Source of the DNA: an uncultured Granulosicoccaceae bacterium
GTDB taxonomy: Bacteria > Pseudomonadota > Gammaproteobacteria > CALCKW01
Assembly: GCA_937941555.1 (NCBI GenBank)
Contig: CALDHJ010000127.1
Coordinates: 1-12,153 of the forward strand
Direction of reading: 5' to 3'
DNA: 12,153 nt
Shown: positions 7,843 to 12,153 of the stretch, in pieces
Layout: each line of letters starts with the position of its first letter
Numbering within the stretch: position 1 is the first letter of the stretch
Program-made: the position numbers and the translations under genes
Notes under the pieces: generated by a model
Databases searched by the model: none
What the model saw: only the letters and a program-made list of their open reading frames with translations
What the model was told of the DNA's origin: nothing

Positions 7843-8427
7843 ATGTCACGACCTTTCTCACAACTGTGCCGCGAGGCCCGGGCCTGTACGCTTTGTGAGG
7901 ATGAACTCGATGCGGGTGTGAGGCCCGTTTTTCAGGCCGACCCGGCTGCGCGCATTCTGATTGCAGGCCAGGCGCCCGGGCTGCGGGTACACCGTTCCGG
8001 CGTGCCGTTCAAGGATGCGAGCGGCGAACGCTTGCGAGACTGGATGGCAGTATCGGAGTCGACCTTCTACGACCCGAGTCGTATTGCGATTTTGCCGATG
8101 GGTTTCTGCTACCCCGGCAAGGGGGCCTCGGGCGATCTGCCGCCTCGCCCTGAGTGCGCTCCCACCTGGCGCGCAGACTTCCTCTCGGCGATGCCACGCA
8201 TTGCGCTGAAGCTGGTCATCGGCCAGTACGCCCAACAATGGCACCTCGAGAGTGGTCGACGGTCAGTGACCGATGTGGTCAGAGACTGGCAGAGTGTCGG
8301 CGAGGCAGTCTTGCCGCTGCCGCATCCGAGTCCACGCAACAATATCTGGCTGCGAAAGAATCCGTGGTTTGAAGAGTCGGTTGTGCCGGCTCTGCGCGAG
8401 CGCGTCGCCCGCGCGCTGTCGAGCTGA
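7843..8427 (+). CDS. Uracil-DNA glycosylase superfamily protein
   Basis: 194-residue member of the uracil-DNA glycosylase superfamily (the group related to family 4/5 UDGs), expected to remove damaged or uracil bases from DNA, though its substrate has not been deduced. Motif A is GQAPG (42-46) followed by SGVPFKDASGERLRDWM. The C-terminal motif is HPSPRNNIWLRKNPWFE, starting at H161 in the place of the family HPS motif. C15, C18, C89 and C105 (CxxC, then two Cys 15 residues apart) match the spacing of the four Fe-S ligands of family 4 enzymes, so a 4Fe-4S cluster is possible. I choose the ATG at 7843, with GGGG 8 bases upstream; an in-frame TTG at 7837 would add two residues. It lies 73 bases after the kinase stop and converges on the anti-sigma gene with a 17-base gap. 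It is probably unrelated to NO sensing. Confidence 0.85.
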   Translation: MSRPFSQLCREARACTLCEDELDAGVRPVFQADPAARILIAGQAPGLRVHRSGVPFKDASGERLRDWMAVSESTFYDPSRIAILPMGFCYPGKGASGDLPPRPECAPTWRADFLSAMPRIALKLVIGQYAQQWHLESGRRSVTDVVRDWQSVGEAVLPLPHPSPRNNIWLRKNPWFEESVVPALRERVARALSS

Positions 8428-8444
8428 GGTCGATTCGGCACGCT

Positions 8445-9194
8445 TCAGATGCGCGCCGTGAGTGCCTCGGCGATCGTGCGGATCCGATCGGAATCGTCGC
8501 CACCGATAACCAGGTAGGCGTGTCCACCGTCGACCCACTTGGTCGCAGCCATGCCCTCGAGCACCGACGACTCCATGGCGCTGTTGCCGCCACTGCTGGG
8601 AATGATGCATATGGCGATCGGCTCACCGGCGTCGGTCAGGAAGGTGAGCTGGGCAAGCGGCTTGCCGTTGAAGCCAAGCACTTGCGCACGCTTGTATTGC
8701 AAGCCTGGCAGATTGGTGAGTTGTGCCAGCTCGAGCGGGCGGCTCACCGCCTGCGTCACACGCTCGAGTTCCGCTGTCGCTTGTGGCTCGTTGAGCTGAA
8801 CGTGCTCCAGGGTGTCGGTTGTGTAGAGCGCCTGGTAGGCCGCGACATAGGACACCCAACCGCGTTGGGGCGCCTCAGGGGTGAGGAGAAAGCGGGTGCC
8901 GAGGCCACCAATCACACTGGCAACCAGAAAGACGGCGGCGAGGGCCCCCCAGCGGCTTGCAGGCGTTGCGGGTGAGGTGGACACCTCCGGCATGGCCGGC
9001 ATCTGCGGGGCAGATGTCAGCAGGCTGTCGAAGCCTGCCTTGATGGCATCCGTGTCGATGTCGAGTGAGGCGAGACGCTCGCCCAGCGCGTCGTCAGACG
9101 CCAGCGCGTCATCGATTGCCGTGCGGGTGTCATCATCGAGCTCGCCGTCGAGGTAGGCGGTGAGTTGCTCGTCGGTGAAAGCGGGGTTGTTCAT
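8445..9194 (-). CDS. Membrane anti-sigma factor of the adjacent ECF sigma factor
   Basis: 249-residue single-pass inner-membrane protein predicted to bind and hold the sigma factor encoded just upstream. The N-terminal cytosolic part (1-80) contains FTDEQLTAYLDGELDDDTRTAIDDAL, the typical start of an anti-sigma domain, and then a Pro-rich linker. One transmembrane helix lies at about 82-100 (WGALAAVFLVASVIGGLG). The rest, about 145 residues, would be periplasmic and could receive the stress signal. No HxxxCxxC zinc motif is present, so this is not a classical ZAS-type anti-sigma factor. The ATG at 9194 overlaps the sigma stop as ATGA, which supports coupled, stoichiometric synthesis. The signal sensed cannot be read from sequence. 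Confidence 0.88.
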   Translation of the reverse strand: MNNPAFTDEQLTAYLDGELDDDTRTAIDDALASDDALGERLASLDIDTDAIKAGFDSLLTSAPQMPAMPEVSTSPATPASRWGALAAVFLVASVIGGLGTRFLLTPEAPQRGWVSYVAAYQALYTTDTLEHVQLNEPQATAELERVTQAVSRPLELAQLTNLPGLQYKRAQVLGFNGKPLAQLTFLTDAGEPIAICIIPSSGGNSAMESSVLEGMAATKWVDGGHAYLVIGGDDSDRIRTIAEALTARI

Positions 9195-9715
9195 CCCTGA
9201 TCTCGCGTGGTTGCGGTCGACACATCGGGCGCCAGCCTCTCCGCCAGCTTCTTGCGCGAAGCGGCGAGTCGGCTCATGACAGTGCCAATGGGTATCTCCA
9301 GCATGTCGGCCGTCTCCTTGTAACTGTAGCCCTCGACATAGACGAGGAAGGTCGTGGTGCGCTGTGCTTCGGGCAGTGCCATTACAGCTTCTAACGCCTC
9401 AGCACCGTATAAATTCGCATCGGGCCCGGATTTCGTGTCGGCGAGCTCGAATTCCTCTGTTGGCACCAAGCCGCCCCCTCGCCGCACGGCGTTGGCCCGC
9501 AGCTCGTTTATCCAGGTGTTCTTTGCGATGCGGTACACCCAGGCATCAAAGGTGGTGCCAACGGTGAACTGATGGCTCTTCTCCAACACTTTCAGACAAC
9601 TGGCTTGCGCGAGGTCATCGGCGTGGTGCCGGGCGCCAGTGGTCGCCAGGCAAAAACGCCAAAGTCTGGGGTACAGGGTCTTCAGCGCCTCCGCAAAATC
9701 AAAGGCTTGGGGCAT
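9191..9715 (-). CDS. ECF (sigma-70 family group 4) RNA polymerase sigma factor
   Basis: 174-residue extracytoplasmic-function sigma factor that would direct RNA polymerase to a small stress regulon. The region 2 domain (about 15-80) includes HHADDLAQASCLKVLEK and FDAWVYRIAKNTWINELR, which recognise the -10 element. The region 4 domain (about 108-160) has LPEAQRTTTFLVYVEGYSYKETADMLEIPIGTVMSRLAASRKKL, with the helix-turn-helix for the -35 element. No N-terminal region 1 and no C-terminal extension are present. The ATG at 9715 is preceded by a run of eight A residues (leftward strand) rather than a clear Shine-Dalgarno. It is the first gene of a two-gene unit with its anti-sigma factor and is divergent from the yceI-family gene, which makes that gene a likely target. 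Confidence 0.94.
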   Translation of the reverse strand: MPQAFDFAEALKTLYPRLWRFCLATTGARHHADDLAQASCLKVLEKSHQFTVGTTFDAWVYRIAKNTWINELRANAVRRGGGLVPTEEFELADTKSGPDANLYGAEALEAVMALPEAQRTTTFLVYVEGYSYKETADMLEIPIGTVMSRLAASRKKLAERLAPDVSTATTRDQG

Positions 9716-9823
9716 GTGACTTTTTTTTCAGGTCGAGGCGAATAATATTGCAGGGTGGCGTGTTGTCCAGAGAGGCAGCCGCGAAAACGCGTGGAGCTGT
9801 GTTCACTCACTCAGGAGAATTCA
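9716..9823. promoter_or_regulatory. Divergent intergenic region between sigma factor and yceI-family gene
   Basis: This 108-base gap must carry the promoters for the leftward sigma/anti-sigma unit and the rightward yceI-family gene. Visible are a run of eight T at 9721-9728, an AT-rich patch AATAATATT at 9741-9749, the short dyad CGCG-AAAA-CGCG at 9780-9791, and the Shine-Dalgarno AGGAG at 9813-9817 for the rightward gene. I could not fix a -35/-10 pair for either direction with confidence, including the ECF-type GGAAC/GTC pattern. Confidence 0.5.
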
Positions 9824-10414
9824 ATGTCGAAATTTATCACATCGCTCGCCGCGGGCGTTGCGCTCTGTCTCAGCGCCGGGCTCGCCCAGGCGGGCGGCCA
9901 CGCGAACTGGACGCTGGACGCGGAGTCGTCTCGGGTCGCGTTCGGTTCGGTCAAAGCGGATGTCGCGGGCGAGGTACACCACTTCTCATCATTGTCAGGT
10001 TCGATATCCGAGCAAGGCGAAGCGGTGGTCGAGATTGACGTTGCATCAGTGCAAACCAACATCGATATCCGCAATGAGCGCATGCTTAAGTGGGTGTTTA
10101 CCAACGGCCCCAAAGCCGTGCTCAGTGCGGGCGTGGACATGGAAGCGCTCAAGGCCTTGGGTGTCGGCGACACGATGATGATGTCGGTCGACGGCACGCT
10201 CGCGCTCAATGGCAACGACCAAGCCATTCAGACCGACCTGTTCATCGCGAAACTGGCTGACAACAAGATCATGGCCACCACGGATGGCATGGTGATGCTT
10301 TCGATCGATCAGTCCGGCCTGACCGAAGGCGTCGACAAGCTCATGGAGCTTGCAGGTCTGCCGGGAATCACCCGCGTGTCACCGGTCACACTGCGGCTGG
10401 TTTTCGGCCTCTGA
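9824..10414 (+). CDS. Secreted YceI-family protein
   Basis: 196-residue protein with a Sec signal peptide (MSKFITSLAAGVALCLSAGLAQA, likely cleavage after A23), so periplasmic. The mature part opens with NWTLDAESSRVAFGSVKADVAGEVHHF and contains DVASVQTNIDIRNERMLKWVF, the patterns of YceI-like lipocalin-fold proteins, which bind isoprenoid-type or amphiphilic ligands and are often stress-induced. C15 sits inside the signal peptide without a lipobox (Leu at -1), so it is not a lipoprotein. The ATG at 9824 has AGGAG 6 bases upstream, an excellent match; an in-frame ATG at 9755 is rejected because it would bury the signal peptide. Being divergent from the ECF sigma gene suggests control by that sigma factor, which is inference. 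Confidence 0.88.
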   Translation: MSKFITSLAAGVALCLSAGLAQAGGHANWTLDAESSRVAFGSVKADVAGEVHHFSSLSGSISEQGEAVVEIDVASVQTNIDIRNERMLKWVFTNGPKAVLSAGVDMEALKALGVGDTMMMSVDGTLALNGNDQAIQTDLFIAKLADNKIMATTDGMVMLSIDQSGLTEGVDKLMELAGLPGITRVSPVTLRLVFGL

Positions 10415-10427
10415 CTCGGTAGAAGAT

Positions 10428-10455
10428 GGGAGCGCAGCCCTTGTGGCTGCCTCCC
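10428..10455. terminator. Strong hairpin between convergent yceI-family and HDOD genes
   Basis: GGGAG-C-GCAGCC (10428-10439) pairs with GGCTGC-CTCCC (10445-10455) around a 5-base loop: 11 base pairs with a single bulged C. It lies 13 bases past the yceI-family stop and 36 bases past the HDOD regulator stop on the other strand. Leftward transcripts continue ATCTTCTACC, a weak U-rich tail; rightward ones have none. It is probably a terminator for the HDOD gene, perhaps bidirectional. A further weak pair, TCCGGA at 10465-10470 and 10480-10485, lies next to it. Confidence 0.55.
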
Positions 10456-10491
10456 ACGCGATGTTCCGGATTTGTCAGGTCCGGATCTGCA

Positions 10492-11634
10492 TTACACCAT
10501 GGTGGTTGCGAGTGTGTCGTACCACTTGTCTGCGAGGTAGTTGTTGCCGGCAAGGGTGCGCAACGTCTGGCTGAGTTGATCCTCGTTGTCCTGGCGTGTG
10601 GTGTCATCGCACAGCAAATAGTTGTTGCCGGCATACCAAGCGGCACGCAGGCAGCCCGCGACGGTCGGAGTCTCGCTTGCAACCTCTTCCGGCATCACGG
10701 GCTCGCGGTGGGTCAGTACGGCTTCGACAATGGAATCGGGCATCGACCAAAGATTCAGCATGTGGGCCGAAATCATTTCCGGTGAGATGTGCTCGCCCGG
10801 GTCGCCGGCATCGAGAATCACCATGTCACCGACGGTGCACACCATGCCTGCCATTTGCGTGTGGTCGCGCTCGCGGTCGCCGAGCTCGGCCGTGCGAGCG
10901 AATTTGTGTGCCAGTGCACTGACCGACTTCGTTAGCGTGTTCAGGCGTTCCAATTCGTCGGTTTCAGCGTGGGCAAACTGCGTGAACAGGTTCTCTGACA
11001 ACACGATGTTTTTCAGCGTTTCGGTGCCGAGCATATTGACGGCGTGGCCGATCGAGCCGATGTTGCCGAAGGTGCCGAAAAAATCGGAATTGACGATGCG
11101 CAAGACGGTAGTGCTGAAGCCGATGTCTTTTTCGATGATGGCGGCAATGTCGGCTTGGGAGTAGGAGTCCTGAGCAAACAGTTGCATGATTTCGTCGTAG
11201 ACATGCGGCATCGCCGGCAGGCTCGACAGGCCACCCACGTAGTGGTGCAGCACCGGATCATCGAGTTGAGCGTGCAGTTGCAGGCTGCGATCGATTGCAC
11301 CGGTGATGGTGTCGATGTCAGCCGGTTTGGAGATGTGTTGGTGAATGGCGTGCGCGGACTCCAGTATCAACTGTGAATCGGCGTAGCCCGACAACGCCAG
11401 TCGAATCGCGTTTGGGCGCAACTCGTGTACGGCTTGAAGAAACTCGGCACCGTTCATCCCCGGCATGCGCATGTCGCTGACCACGACGTCGACGTTGTGG
11501 TCCTTGATGTACTCGACCGCATCTTCGGCGCGATAGAAATAGTGCATGTCCCACTCGCTGCGGCGACGGCGCAGGCTCCTGCGCAGCCCCTCCAGCACTG
11601 AGACTTCATCGTCCACAAAAATCACGGTTTTCAA
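10492..11634 (-). CDS. Response regulator with receiver and HDOD domains
   Basis: 380-residue cytosolic signalling protein. The receiver domain (about 1-120) has the acidic pair D8/D9 (IFVDDE), phospho-acceptor D54 (VVVSDMRMPGMNG), S82 (ALSGYAD) and K103 (ISKP), so it should be phosphorylatable. The C-terminal HDOD domain (about 130-335) includes LSSLPAMPHVYDEIMQLFAQD, IIEKDIGFSTTVLRIVNSDFFG and AVNMLGTETLKNIVLSE. HDOD domains resemble HD phosphohydrolases but usually lack their metal ligands and act in signalling by protein interaction. An in-frame ATG at 11652 exists, but GGAGG lies 6 bases before the TTG at 11634, and starting there gives the standard MKTVIFVDDE receiver N-terminus; I therefore call the TTG. 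No kinase is adjacent; the nearest is the H-NOX-linked kinase about 2.7 kb away. Confidence 0.92.
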   Translation of the reverse strand: MKTVIFVDDEVSVLEGLRRSLRRRRSEWDMHYFYRAEDAVEYIKDHNVDVVVSDMRMPGMNGAEFLQAVHELRPNAIRLALSGYADSQLILESAHAIHQHISKPADIDTITGAIDRSLQLHAQLDDPVLHHYVGGLSSLPAMPHVYDEIMQLFAQDSYSQADIAAIIEKDIGFSTTVLRIVNSDFFGTFGNIGSIGHAVNMLGTETLKNIVLSENLFTQFAHAETDELERLNTLTKSVSALAHKFARTAELGDRERDHTQMAGMVCTVGDMVILDAGDPGEHISPEMISAHMLNLWSMPDSIVEAVLTHREPVMPEEVASETPTVAGCLRAAWYAGNNYLLCDDTTRQDNEDQLSQTLRTLAGNNYLADKWYDTLATTMV

Positions 11635-11640
11635 GAGGTG

Positions 11641-11645
11641 CCTCC
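11641..11645 (-). promoter_or_regulatory. Shine-Dalgarno that sets the TTG start of the HDOD regulator
   Basis: Reading leftward this is GGAGG, followed by CACCTC and then TTG: a perfect Shine-Dalgarno at 6-base spacing. The upstream ATG (11652-11650) overlaps this region and has no such element, so translation should start at TTG 11634. Confidence 0.8.
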
Positions 11646-11758
11646 AATGCACTGTGTACCCTGAACGCTCGGATCAAGGCGTCATCATTCGCTGTGTGTA
11701 CAGACGACTCGCCGGGGTGCGAGGGTGCGAGATTAGCAGGAGGGACTTTGCGTCAGTG

Positions 11759-11792
11759 GTGTGCCGACACCGAAGCGGTGTTCGCGGCACAC
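11759..11792. other. Bulged 14-bp stem-loop in the leader between glcF and the HDOD gene
   Basis: GTGTGCCG (11759-11766) pairs with CGGCACAC (11785-11792), and inside it ACACCG pairs with CGGTGT around an AAG loop, leaving only TCG (11782-11784) bulged. That is 14 base pairs in 34 bases, with no T run after it on either strand. It lies about 125 bases upstream of the HDOD start, in the 243-base gene-free gap 11635-11877. It may be part of a double terminator after glcF, a protein-binding dyad, or an RNA leader structure; sequence alone does not decide. Confidence 0.5.
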
Positions 11793-11820
11793 GGACAGAT
11801 ATTGGGTGATGCAAATAGCG

Positions 11821-11871
11821 GCCCAGACACTCGGCATTTTGGGTGCGTGCGAGTGTTCTCGGTGTCTGGGC
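11821..11871. terminator. Inverted repeat just after the glcF stop codon
   Basis: GCCCAGACAC (11821-11830) and GTGTCTGGGC (11862-11871) form a perfect 10-bp stem around a 31-base loop. Within it ACACTCG (11827-11833) could instead pair with CGAGTGT (11850-11856). It starts 6 bases past the glcF stop in the leftward direction, the expected place for a transcript-end structure. The downstream leftward sequence CGCTATTTGC has only a short U stretch, so it is an imperfect intrinsic terminator. Confidence 0.45.
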
Positions 11872-11877
11872 TCGAAA

Positions 11878-12153
11878 TCAGTGGTCGAGCAGTTCGATCC
11901 AGTGTTTGACCGGCGTCTCGCTGCCGCTCTGGATGTGCATCAGGCAACCGATATTCGCCGAGGCGATGACATCGGGCTGGCCCGCCTCCAACGCGTCGAT
12001 CTTCTCCTGTTTGAAGTGCTCGGAGAATTCGGGTTGCAACACGGAATAGGTGCCCGCTGATCCGCAACACAGGTGGCTGTCAGCGGGTTCGGCGACCTTG
12101 AAACCCGCTTTGCGCAGCAGGTCTTTGGGGAAGGTTTTGATTTGTTGGCCATG
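11878..12153 (-). CDS. glcF: Glycolate oxidase iron-sulfur subunit, C-terminal end only
   Basis: The last 91 codons of a leftward gene that enters from the right edge, with no start in the window. Residues 28-35 here read LCCGSAGTY, the second CCG (cysteine-rich, HdrB-like) domain of GlcF, followed by VLQPEFSEHFKQEKIDAL and DVIASANIGCLMHIQSG, with the conserved Cys at 70, and the terminal HWIELLDH. In GlcDEF, GlcF carries electrons from the FAD subunit that oxidises glycolate to glyoxylate at the membrane. GlcD and GlcE would be expected beyond the edge. The two C-terminal CCG features clearly separate it from general Fe-S ferredoxins; the closest alternative is another CCG-domain subunit (GlpC or LutA type), but the sequence pattern favours GlcF. 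Confidence 0.88.
   Translation of the reverse strand, partial: HGQQIKTFPKDLLRKAGFKVAEPADSHLCCGSAGTYSVLQPEFSEHFKQEKIDALEAGQPDVIASANIGCLMHIQSGSETPVKHWIELLDH

Noticed and set aside
9721..9728. Run of eight T just upstream of the sigma gene, considered as an intrinsic terminator tail or phase-variable tract
   Set aside because: No stem precedes it, it lies outside the coding region, and eight identical bases alone do not show phase variation.
9755..9823. In-frame ATG extension of the YceI-family protein by 23 residues
   Set aside because: It would put an uncleavable stretch before a clear signal peptide, and AGGAG lies just before the ATG at 9824.
11635..11652. ATG start for the HDOD response regulator
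   Set aside because: It has no Shine-Dalgarno, while GGAGG lies 6 bases before the TTG at 11634, which also gives the standard receiver N-terminus.
1..12153. Search for CRISPR arrays, tRNA genes, insertion sequences or an integrated element
   Set aside because: No regular repeat-spacer pattern, cloverleaf, transposase, integrase or flanking direct repeats were seen; all long coding regions have ordinary chromosomal functions.

Overview
GC-rich, gene-dense chromosomal DNA with four-base start/stop overlaps and Shine-Dalgarno-led genes. The gene set (Pseudomonas-type hut genes with hutF and hutC, a stand-alone H-NOX next to a cytosolic histidine kinase, an HDOD response regulator, glcF) suggests a free-living, probably aquatic gammaproteobacterium. 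This is inferred from gene content; no marker gene is present. I see no tRNA, rRNA, CRISPR array, insertion sequence or phage gene.

Region 1 (1-6084) is a divergent histidine-utilisation locus. hutI-hutH-hutU read leftward, each pair overlapping by 4-8 bases; hutU runs off the left edge. hutF-hutC read rightward, also overlapping by 4 bases. HutH deaminates histidine to urocanate, HutU hydrates it to imidazolonepropionate, HutI opens the ring to formiminoglutamate, and HutF deiminates that to N-formylglutamate. The last enzyme, HutG, is not in the window. The gap between hutI and hutF holds two dyad sites of the GntR/HutC type centred 21 bp apart, the likely HutC operators for both directions.

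Region 2 (6085-8427, rightward) starts with a structured spacer. Then comes a heme-based nitric oxide sensor (H-NOX) and, 4 bases on, a soluble histidine kinase with a coiled coil but no recognisable sensor domain of its own. This is a probable NO-sensing two-component input with no adjacent response regulator. A uracil-DNA glycosylase superfamily protein follows.

Region 3 (8445-10414) has an ECF sigma factor and its membrane anti-sigma factor reading leftward with an ATGA overlap. They are divergent from a secreted YceI-family protein across a 108-base gap, so YceI is a candidate sigma target.

Region 4 (10415-12153, leftward) holds a response regulator with receiver and HDOD domains that starts at TTG, flanked by strong stem-loops, and the 3' end of glcF (glycolate oxidase iron-sulfur subunit). 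The HDOD regulator is the only receiver protein in the window and so a candidate, unproven partner for the H-NOX kinase.
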